DNA of 48,016 bases from Prosthecobacter debontii (GTDB lineage Bacteria > Verrucomicrobiota > Verrucomicrobiia > Verrucomicrobiales > Verrucomicrobiaceae), in the NCBI GenBank assembly GCA_945860295.1, contig CAMAQH010000030.1, positions 1-48,016 on the forward strand, read 5' to 3'. This document shows, in pieces, positions 35,200 through 43,600 of this stretch; position 1 is the stretch's first letter; each line of letters begins with the position of its first letter. The notes beneath the pieces were generated by a model, which worked only from the letters and a program-made list of their open reading frames with translations, did not search any database and was not told where the DNA came from. The position numbers and the translations under genes are program-made.

Positions 35200-35784
35200 A
35201 TGATCCGTCTCATCCTTCTCGCCATCACTCTCGCAAGCCATGTTGCCTCCGCTGCCGACAACGAGCCAACCGAGGGCTTCCGCACACTTTTCAACGGCAA
35301 AGACCTCACGGGCTGGACCGAAAAGAAGCAGCCGCCCACGCATTGGAGCGTGAAGGACGGCGAACTCGTCTATGACGGCAAAGGCACGGATCTTTTTCAC
35401 ACGGAAGACTTCAGCAACTTCGTGCTGCTCATTGACTGGAAAGTGCCGAACAACGGTAACAGCGGCGTCTTCCTCCGCGGCGGTGCGACGCAGGTGGAAA
35501 TCAACGATGCCGACAAGGAACCGCGCCCGATGTGGAACGGCACCACAGGCGGCCTTTACCCCGACCAGCCTCCGCTCAGGCGCGCCTCAAAACCAGCGGG
35601 CGAATGGAACCACTACGAAATTCGCGTCGAGAAAGGCGTCATCGCCGTGCTCCTGAACGGTGAGAAGACACTCGATGCCTTCGCGAAAAACTGGGGCAAA
35701 AAGGACAAGGGTACCATCGGCTTCCAGAACCACGGCTCGCCGCTGACATACAAAAACATCTTCATCAAGCCGCTCGCGGATTGA
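35200..35784 (+). CDS. secreted DUF1080 / 3-keto-disaccharide hydrolase-like protein
   Basis: ATG 35200 gives 194 residues with a signal peptide (about 1–19). The concanavalin-like DUF1080 domain is marked by FRTLFNGKDLTGW, DWKVPNNGNSGVFLRG, EWNHYEIRVEKG and IGFQNHGSPLTYKNIFI. Members of this family have been shown to hydrolyse 3-keto-glycosides, and the domain is very abundant in Verrucomicrobia. The frame runs upstream into the preceding gene, but the signal peptide fixes the start. With ThuA and the haem-c propeller it suggests 3-keto-sugar chemistry outside the cytoplasm. Confidence 0.88.
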   Translation: MIRLILLAITLASHVASAADNEPTEGFRTLFNGKDLTGWTEKKQPPTHWSVKDGELVYDGKGTDLFHTEDFSNFVLLIDWKVPNNGNSGVFLRGGATQVEINDADKEPRPMWNGTTGGLYPDQPPLRRASKPAGEWNHYEIRVEKGVIAVLLNGEKTLDAFAKNWGKKDKGTIGFQNHGSPLTYKNIFIKPLAD

Positions 35785-35837
35785 ACGCCAATGTCACGCC
35801 GAAGCGCACACGATCCATACACACGAGCCGCACCCAT

Positions 35838-37127
35838 ATGACGAAAACCCGCCGCCACTTCCTCCAATCCAGCACCGCGGTCATCGCGCTGCCGATCCTC
35901 GAATCACTTGGCTTCCGCCGCTTCGCCTCCGCTGCTGTGCCTGTCGCACCGCCGAAGCGTCTCGTGTTTCTCGGCTTTGGCTGGGGCATCACGACGGAGA
36001 CGTGGTTTCCAGACATCAAGCAGCCCGGCGCAGACTACGCCTTGCCAGAAGGCCTTGCACCGCTCGCACCTCACAAGAGGGACTTCACGGTCGTGCAAGG
36101 GCTCTGCAACAAATATTCCAACGAAGGTCACTGGGGCAGCACGATGTGGCTCACGGGCGCGAATCGTTTTGCGGAGCCGGGACAGACGTTTCACAACAGC
36201 GTCTCGGCGGATCAGGTGGCGGCGGCAAAGCTGGGCATGGAGACACGGTTTGCCTCGCTTCAATTGAATGGTGGCGAGAACGCGGAGGCTTCTGGACACG
36301 GGCCGGGGCTTTCGATGGCTTGGGATGTTAGCGGCAAGCCAATCGGTGGTCACAAAGGGCCGGTGGAGGCCTTTCATCGTTTGTTTTCCAAGGACACGAC
36401 GCCCATCGAGCAGCAGAAAGCGATGCTGGCGCAGAAGCGCAGCGTACTCGACACAGTGATGGAGAACGCGAAGGCGATGCAGCGTGGGCTCGGTAGGAAC
36501 GACAAGGCCAAGCTCGACGAATACTTTCAGGGAATCCGCGACATTGAGACGCGTCTCGCGAAGGATGAGCAATGGATCGGAGTGCCGCAGCCGAAGGCCC
36601 CGATCCCCGAGCCGTCGGCCGGACTCGCGGGCAAGGAGGAGATCAAAATCATGTATGACCTCATCATCGCCGCAATGCAGACGGACAGCACCCGCGTGCT
36701 TACCTACCGCCAGCCGGTGAGTACCTTGATGACAAGCATTGGCATCAAAGTGGCCCCGCATGACATGAGCCACTATCATTCGACCATGGGCGAAAAGTAC
36801 GCGGCATCGCAGCAGCGTGATCTAACACAAAGCGAACTCCTCGCCGGACTCATCGACAAGCTCAAAGCCACGAAGGAAGCCGATGGCAGCCGGCTTTTTG
36901 ATCATGTCGCCCTCGCCTACGGCAGCAACATCCGCACCGAGCACAACCTCGACAACTGCCCCACGCTCCTCAGCGGCGGCGGTGCTGGTATCAAGCTCGG
37001 CCATAACATCGTCGCACCGAAAGACACACCGCTTTGCAATACCTGGCTCACCATGCTGCATGGCATCGGTGTGAACGTCGAACGGCATGGGGATAGCAGT
37101 GATGTGTTGAAGGCGTTGATCGCGTAA
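35838..37127 (+). CDS. DUF1552 family protein with Tat signal
   Basis: ATG 35838 gives 429 residues. The N-terminus MTKTRRHFLQSS is a textbook twin-arginine signal followed by AVIALPILESLGF. The DUF1552 body has KRLVFLGFGWGITTETWFP, WGSTMWLTGAN, MYDLIIAAMQTDSTRVLTY, HDMSHYHSTM and a late GSNIRTEHNLDNCPTLLSGG, features that recall the alkaline-phosphatase/sulfatase-like DUF1501 fold. These proteins are normally encoded next to DUF1592 cytochromes, as here; their reaction is unknown. Tat export implies folding, perhaps with a metal, before secretion. Confidence 0.88.
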   Translation: MTKTRRHFLQSSTAVIALPILESLGFRRFASAAVPVAPPKRLVFLGFGWGITTETWFPDIKQPGADYALPEGLAPLAPHKRDFTVVQGLCNKYSNEGHWGSTMWLTGANRFAEPGQTFHNSVSADQVAAAKLGMETRFASLQLNGGENAEASGHGPGLSMAWDVSGKPIGGHKGPVEAFHRLFSKDTTPIEQQKAMLAQKRSVLDTVMENAKAMQRGLGRNDKAKLDEYFQGIRDIETRLAKDEQWIGVPQPKAPIPEPSAGLAGKEEIKIMYDLIIAAMQTDSTRVLTYRQPVSTLMTSIGIKVAPHDMSHYHSTMGEKYAASQQRDLTQSELLAGLIDKLKATKEADGSRLFDHVALAYGSNIRTEHNLDNCPTLLSGGGAGIKLGHNIVAPKDTPLCNTWLTMLHGIGVNVERHGDSSDVLKALIA

Positions 37128-37151
37128 CTTGGCTGCTATTTTCTTCATCCC

Positions 37152-37925
37152 ATGACCCGTCAATACGCCCACTATCCGTCCCTCGTTGATCGCACTGTCT
37201 TCATTACTGGAGGCGCGGATGGCATTGGCAGTGCCATGGTGGAGCAGTTCGCAGGGCAGGGTGGGCGCGTGGCTTTCGTGGACAAGAATGTTGCGTATGC
37301 CAAGGCCACGATCCAGCGTTGCATCGACGCGGGTGCTGCTCATGCACCCTTGTTTTATGAAGTCGATCTGCTCGACATCGACGCATTGAAGACTGCCTGT
37401 TCGGCAGCTATTCACGATCTCGGCAGCGTCAGCGTTTTAGTCAACAACGCGGCCAATGATGACCGCCACGACTGGCAGGACATGACGCCGGAATATTTTG
37501 ATGACCGGATCAACACCAACCTGCGTCACTACTTTTTCACCATCCAGGCACTGGCTCCGCAGATGATCGCGGCGAAGCATGGCTCCGTCATCAACATCGG
37601 GTCGAGCAGCTACATGATGCAGGAGGATTTCTTCCCAGGCTACGCCATCGCGAAGTCCGCCGTGGAAGGCATCACGCGGACGATGGCGCGCACCTTTGGG
37701 CCACATGGTGTGCGTGTGAATACCGTGCTGCCAGGCTGGGTGCCAACGGAGCGACAACTCACCAAATGGTGGTCGCCCGAAGGTGAGGAAGGCACTATGC
37801 GTGATCAGGCCATCAAGCGCCGCATCATGCCAGAGGAGTTCGCGCAGATGGTCCTCTTCCTCGCCGCCGATGATGGCGCGGCCTGCACAGCGCAGCAATT
37901 CATGGTGGATGGCGGACGTTTCTAA
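37152..37925 (+). CDS. classical SDR oxidoreductase
   Basis: This 257-residue cytoplasmic NAD(P)-dependent dehydrogenase of the short-chain family has the cofactor motif TGGADGIG (about 16–23), VLVNNAANDD, the catalytic Ser in INIGSSSYMM and the YAIAKSAVEG YxxxK pair. RVNTVLPGWVPTERQ and QQFMVDGGRF follow in the usual places. Sugar-type or beta-ketoacyl-type substrates are possible; the catabolic setting favours a sugar or sugar acid, for example glucose or fuconate dehydrogenase-like. It is one of the few proteins in this cluster without an export signal, and it starts 24 bases after the DUF1552 gene. Confidence 0.88.
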   Translation: MTRQYAHYPSLVDRTVFITGGADGIGSAMVEQFAGQGGRVAFVDKNVAYAKATIQRCIDAGAAHAPLFYEVDLLDIDALKTACSAAIHDLGSVSVLVNNAANDDRHDWQDMTPEYFDDRINTNLRHYFFTIQALAPQMIAAKHGSVINIGSSSYMMQEDFFPGYAIAKSAVEGITRTMARTFGPHGVRVNTVLPGWVPTERQLTKWWSPEGEEGTMRDQAIKRRIMPEEFAQMVLFLAADDGAACTAQQFMVDGGRF

Positions 37926-38046
37926 AATGTGCCTTTCTACAGAAGTTGCGTGCTTCCAAATCCTGCAACCAACAATCATGGAGATAGACGAACAGTGCGC
38001 TGCCATCCCAATGTTCTCCGATTCGCTTAGCATCAAACCAAACTTC

Positions 38047-39195
38047 ATGAAACTCCACTGCCCACCACTGCTACTTAGTCTCGCTTTTTCGCTAACTCTC
38101 TCCGCTGCCTCCTTCAGCGCCACGAAAGAAAAGAAACCAGATCGCCCCACGCCACCCGCACGCTCCTTTGATGCACCGGGTGCACCAAAGTTTACACGGC
38201 TTGATGGCAAGCCAGGCGTGAATCCACCAGTGGATGTGGATGGTGATTTCCTCATCGGTCCCGAGTATGTCGCGGCACTGGAGACAAAAGTCATCGAAGG
38301 TGTGCCACAGGGAAAAGTGCAGCAATTTCAAATCGACTCAAAGGACTGCAAACTTTTCAATCCTGGCATCGCACGCGATGTCTTTGGCACCGTCGATCCA
38401 AACAACCCCAAGACGTTGATTGTTGAAACGCACCCCATCGATTACAAGCGCACGATCACCGTTTACGTGCCTGCTCAGTATGTCGCAGGAAGCGCCGCGC
38501 CGTTCATCGTCGCGCATGATGGCCCAGGCATGGGCAAGCCTGACATGAACCTCGCGCATGTGCTCGATAATCTCATCGCGCAGAAGCGTGTGCCAGCGAT
38601 GATCGCCATCTCGATCTCCAGCGGCGGTGGCGATGCACAGGGCCATGAGCGTGGTCGCGAGTATGACACGATGTCGGGCCTCTATGCTGAGTTCATCGAG
38701 AGTGAAGTGCTGCCTATGGTGGAAAAGAACTGCAGCGTCAAACTCACCCAAGACCCCGAAGGCCGTGCCACCATGGGTAACAGCTCCGGCGGCTCCGCAG
38801 CCCTCATCATGGCTTGGTATCACCCTGAGTTGTATCATCGCGTGCTTACGTTTTCCGGCACCTTTGTGAATCAACAATGGCCCTTCAATCCCGAGACGCC
38901 CGATGGTGCCTGGGGCTTTCACAACAAGCTCATCCCCGAAAGCACAGCAAAGCCTCTGCGTATCTGGATGGCCGTGGGTGATCGCGATAATTTCAATCCC
39001 AACGTCATGCGTGACGGCATGCATGACTGGGTGGCCGCAAACAACAACATGGCCACCGTGTTGAAGGCCAAAGGCTATCACTACCAGTATCTCTATTGCC
39101 TGAACACTGGTCACGGCGTCGGCCCCGCGAAGCCGCAGATATTGCCTCAGGCACTCGAATGGCTCTGGAATGGGTATCCGATCACACAGAACTGA
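38047..39195 (+). CDS. secreted Fes/esterase-D-like esterase
   Basis: ATG 38047 gives 382 residues with a signal peptide (about 1–25). The frame is open back to 37783 inside the SDR gene but only this start has the signal. Features are RTITVYVPAQYVAG, the nucleophile elbow GNSSGGSAAL (Ser246), RIWMAVGDRDNFNPN near the acid residue and LNTGHGVGPAKPQI with the catalytic His. This is the pattern of enterochelin-esterase/feruloyl-esterase-like enzymes. In this cluster, removal of acyl decorations from polysaccharide is more likely than siderophore hydrolysis. The 120 bases upstream show no clear signal. Confidence 0.83.
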   Translation: MKLHCPPLLLSLAFSLTLSAASFSATKEKKPDRPTPPARSFDAPGAPKFTRLDGKPGVNPPVDVDGDFLIGPEYVAALETKVIEGVPQGKVQQFQIDSKDCKLFNPGIARDVFGTVDPNNPKTLIVETHPIDYKRTITVYVPAQYVAGSAAPFIVAHDGPGMGKPDMNLAHVLDNLIAQKRVPAMIAISISSGGGDAQGHERGREYDTMSGLYAEFIESEVLPMVEKNCSVKLTQDPEGRATMGNSSGGSAALIMAWYHPELYHRVLTFSGTFVNQQWPFNPETPDGAWGFHNKLIPESTAKPLRIWMAVGDRDNFNPNVMRDGMHDWVAANNNMATVLKAKGYHYQYLYCLNTGHGVGPAKPQILPQALEWLWNGYPITQN

Positions 39196-39213
39196 TCTCA
39201 CCATTCATTAATC

Positions 39214-40620
39214 ATGAAGCCTCTTTTTCTCATTCTGGTTACGTTCGCCTCACTCGCCAGCGCAGCGGACATCGCCAAGCCCAACATCCTCTTCTTCTTC
39301 GTCGATGATCAGCGAGCGGACACTATCGCCGCGCTGGGCAACCCGGCGATCAAAACACCAAACCTCGACCGCCTCGCGCATCGGGGCGTCGCGTTCAGCC
39401 GCGCTTACATGCAAGGCGGCATGAACGGTGCTACCTGCGTGCCATCACGGGCAATGTTACTTTCGGGGCAGAACTTGTTTCACATCGACGAGAAACTCAT
39501 GCGTAACGAAACGTGGCCTGAAGCCTTTGGCAAAGCGGGCTACACCACCTTTGCCAGCGGCAAATGGCACAACGGCAACACCTCGCTGCCGCGTGTGTTT
39601 CAGATGGCACGCTCCATGTTCACCGGTGGCATGACGAACCCCATGCAGGCCAAATTGAGCGACGTGGTGGATGGCAAAGTCGGTCCAGCGAAACCTGCCG
39701 CCAAGCACGCCTGTGAAGTCTTCGCCGATGAAGCCATTCAATTCATCAAAGAACAGTCGAACGGCCCATTCTTCGCCTACGTGCCTTTTGATGGCCCGCA
39801 TGATCCGCACATCGTTCCAGACGATTTTCCGATTCACTACACAGCCGACGATATCCCGCTGCCGCCGAACTTCCTGCCTCAGCATCCCTTCAACAACGGC
39901 GAGATGGCCATCCGCGACGAGCAGCTCCTACCTTGGCCGCGTTCGGAACAAAACGTGCGTGCCTTCCTAGCGGAATACTATCGCTACATCTCCTTTCTCG
40001 ATGCGCAGATCGGTCGCGTGCTCGCCGCGCTGGAAGACTCGCCACATGCGAAGAACACGATCATCGTTTTTGCAGCCGACAGCGGCGTCGCACGCGGCAG
40101 TCACGGATTGATCGGCAAACAAAACGTCTATGAGCACTCCATGCGTGTGCCGCTCATCATCGCTGGTCCAGGCATCGCGGAAAACAAACGCTCCGAGGCC
40201 ATGTGCTATCTTTTCGATGTGCTGCCTACACTCGGTAAGCTTTGCGGCATCAGTGGACCCAAAACCAGTGACGGCATCGACTTCAGCGCCACGCTCACCG
40301 ACTCCACAAAGCCCGCCCGCAGCCAGTTGATGTTCGCCTACCGGAACGTGCAACGCGCCTTCACCGATGGTCGCTGGAAGCTCATCCGCTACCCGCAGGT
40401 GGACCGCACGCAGCTCTTCTATTTGCAAGCCGACCCCTTTGAAATCACCAACCTCGCCGACAAGCCAGAGCACGCCACCAAAGTGACCGAACTCACCACC
40501 GCTCTCGAAAAAGAAATGAAGCAAAGCGGCGACACGGCCACGCTCAAAGTCGCCAATCCATCCCCCGCCGACTGGACTCCGCCCGCAAAGACTAAAGGCG
40601 AGAAGAAGCGCAAGAAGTAG
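39214..40620 (+). CDS. secreted type I sulfatase
   Basis: This 468-residue protein has a signal peptide (about 1–18). Sulfatase signature 1 is CVPSRAMLLSG, with Cys75 the residue converted to formylglycine (C-x-P-S-R). Metal ligands are at the start (FFFVDDQRADT, Asp31/Asp32) and in VFAADSGVARGSHGLIGKQNVYE. It would remove sulfate from a carbohydrate outside the cytoplasm. Related PVC enzymes fall in the S1 choline-/heparan-/iduronate-like groups; the substrate cannot be read here. It needs a formylglycine-generating enzyme, not present in the window. It starts 19 bases after the esterase gene and ends in a Lys-rich tail. Confidence 0.92.
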   Translation: MKPLFLILVTFASLASAADIAKPNILFFFVDDQRADTIAALGNPAIKTPNLDRLAHRGVAFSRAYMQGGMNGATCVPSRAMLLSGQNLFHIDEKLMRNETWPEAFGKAGYTTFASGKWHNGNTSLPRVFQMARSMFTGGMTNPMQAKLSDVVDGKVGPAKPAAKHACEVFADEAIQFIKEQSNGPFFAYVPFDGPHDPHIVPDDFPIHYTADDIPLPPNFLPQHPFNNGEMAIRDEQLLPWPRSEQNVRAFLAEYYRYISFLDAQIGRVLAALEDSPHAKNTIIVFAADSGVARGSHGLIGKQNVYEHSMRVPLIIAGPGIAENKRSEAMCYLFDVLPTLGKLCGISGPKTSDGIDFSATLTDSTKPARSQLMFAYRNVQRAFTDGRWKLIRYPQVDRTQLFYLQADPFEITNLADKPEHATKVTELTTALEKEMKQSGDTATLKVANPSPADWTPPAKTKGEKKRKK

Positions 40621-40667
40621 ATTTCCAGCACGAATACTCACACTCCATTTTCCAGTCTCCCAACCGC

Positions 40668-43600
40668 ATGAAACATATCCTCCTCGCCCTGATCTCTCTC
40701 GCCTCCTTCGTGAGTGCTGCACCGCTTGTCTATGAAGGCACGGACGGCCCTGGCAAAGGCAAGCACATCGTCTTTCTCGCGGGGGATCATGAGTATCGAT
40801 CGGAGGAGTCGCTGCCGGCGCTGGCGCGTATCTTGGCGAAGTATCATGGTTTCAAGTGCACCGTGCTCTTTGACATCGACCCGGAAGGCAACATCGCTGC
40901 GGGTGAGCCGCAGAACATTCCTGGCATGGAGGCGCTCGACTCGGCCGATCTTGCCGTCGTGTTTCTGCGCTTTCAGGGCTTGCCAACGGAGCAGATGAAG
41001 CACCTTGATGCCTATCTGAATCGTGGTGGGCCAGTCATCGGTATGCGCACTGCTACTCATGCTTTTAAAGGCACGCCTGAGCCGTATGCCAAGTATGACT
41101 TTAACTCCCAAGTCGCGGGTTACGAGTCCGGCTTTGGTCATCAGGTGCTTGGCCAAACTTGGGTCGGCCACTACGGCACGAACCACAAGCAGAGCACGCG
41201 CATCGCCATCGTCGATGCCATGAAGCAGCATCCGATCCTGCGCGGTGTGAAGGGCATCTGGGTGCAGGCGGGTGGTTACGTCGGCAAGCCGACTGACGGC
41301 GAGGTTTTGACGATGGCTCAGCCGCTCAATGGCATGACGCCTGAATCGCCTGCGGACGCGACGAAGCCGCCGATGCCTAGCGAATGGACGCGCACTTACA
41401 AATCGGCGTCGGGCAAAGAAGGCCGCGTCTTCACTTCGCTTTACGGCACCTCTGAAGACATCACCAATATAGGCTATCGCCGCATGATGGTGAACAGTTG
41501 TTTCTGGGCCCTGGGTCTGGAAGACGCGATCAAAGCGGATCTGAACGTGGCATTTGTCGGTGCAGCGAAACCGAACACTTTTGGTGGCGGCGCGTATGCT
41601 CGCGGCATCAAGCCGGAGATTTATGCAGGCTTTGAAAGCCCGATTCCGGCGAACAACAACACGCAGGGACCTGCGAAGTCGAAGAAGGAAGAGAGAACGG
41701 AAAAAAAGGCCGAGAAGCAGGCTGCTAAAACCGAAGTCTTTGCCAAGCCGACCATTGCGAACGGCAAACCGGCTCGTTTTGTTCATATCGAAATCCCCGG
41801 TGACAAGAAGTGCCTACAAATCGCAGAAATCGAGATCATGAGTGGTGGCAAGAATATCGCGAAGGGCGGTAAGGCCACGCAATCGACGACGCGGAATGGC
41901 GGCGACGCGAGCAAGGCGCTGGATGGAAATAAAAGCCCGATCTGGGGCAGTGGTATGACCCACACGCAGGAAAATCAGCCAAATCCCTGGTGGGAGGTCG
42001 ATCTGGGCTCGGCACGGGAAGTGGACACGATTTCGCTTTGGAGCCGTCAGAGCTTCTCGGAACGTCTCGGCGGCTTTACCCTGAGTTTGCTCGATGAATC
42101 GCGCAAAGCGGTGTTTGAAGTCAAAAATGTCGCGGGGCCGGAAGCGATGACCATCGACGTGAAAAACGGCGGCAAGCTCAACTACCTCTCCTTTGATGGA
42201 AAGCCCGGCAAGCCCGCCGACAAACGTGGTAGCGGAGGATCTTCGCCCTCCGGCCCGCCAGAGCCACCGCTTGCCGATGTGCCTGCGGACTACAAGGACT
42301 CGCTGCCCTTCGCGTTCAGTAAAGGCGATGTCGTGGCGATCCTCGGTAATGGTTTGCCAGAGCGCATGCAGCACGATGGCTGGATGGAGACAGTTCTTCA
42401 AAGCGCGCTACCTGAGCAGAACGTGCGCTTCCGTAACATGAGCACCAGCGGCGACCGTCCGAACTCCTATCCGCGCAGTCCTGGGCAGATCTCGATGGTG
42501 ACTTACTTGCAGCATGTGAGGGCGGATGTCGTGTTCGGCTTCTTTGGTTATAACGAGTCGTATGACAACAAGCCGGAAGAATACAAAGCGCTGCTCATTG
42601 AGTTCGTGAAGAAGACGCGCGGCACGAAGCCGAATGGCAAATCCTTTCCGCGTATCGTGCTCTTCAGCCCCATCGCGCATGAAGACACGCGCAACCAGAA
42701 CGTCCCTGATGGCAAGGCGCATAACGCGCAGCTTGAGGCTTACACCAAGGCCACGGAAGCCGCGGCGAAGGAAGCGGGTGTGGCATTTGTGGATCTGTAT
42801 CATCCGTCGCTTGAGATGTTTAAAGCTTCGAAGGAACCGCTCACGATCAATGGCGTGCATCTCACCGATGAGGGAAACCGTCAGCTGGCGGAAGTGATCG
42901 CGAAGGGGTTACTCGGCAAGCAAGTCACGGCCTCGGCTTCGATGGAGCCACTGCGTGAGGCCGTGGTCGATAAGAGCACACATTGGTATCATCGCTACCA
43001 TGCCTCGGACGGCAATGATGTGTGGGGCAGTCGCTCGACACTGAGCTTCAGCGATGGCCAGACCAATGGCGTCGTGTTGCAGCATGAGCTGTTGATGCTC
43101 GACGTGATGACCGCGAATCGCGATGAGCAAGTGTGGGCGCGCATCAACGGTGGCGACAAGAAGATCGACGACAGCAACGTGCCCAAGCCCATCCTTGTGA
43201 AGTCGAACGTCGGTGGTGGCAGCAAGAGCAGCAGCGCGGTCAAGGAAGGCTTGCTCAATTATGTCAGTGGCGAAGAAGCGATCAAGCACATGGCCGTGAA
43301 GAAGGGCTTCGAGGTGCATCTCTTTGCCGATGAGAAAAAGTTCCCGCAGATCGCAAATCCCGTGCAGATTCAGTTCGATGTCAAAGGCCGCCTTTGGGTC
43401 GCTGCGTGGGCCGACTATCCGAAGTTGGAGCCATTGAAGGAAAGCAAAGACGCGCTGCTCATCGTCCACGATGACAACAACGACGGCGAAGCTGACCGCG
43501 TCACCGAGTTTGCCAAGGTGAATAACCCGCTTGGCTTTGAGTTCTGGAACGGCGGCGTGCTCGTCACTCGCCAGAGCGAGATCCTCTTCCTCAAAGACAC

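Noticed and set aside
35904-36779. 291-codon minus-strand frame opposite DUF1552
   Set aside because: It is His/Arg-rich with no domain pattern and lies wholly inside a strongly supported gene.
40638-41786. 382-codon minus-strand frame opposite the ThuA module
   Set aside because: The plus strand encodes a signal peptide and clear ThuA domain; the antisense product is Arg-rich and without domain motifs.
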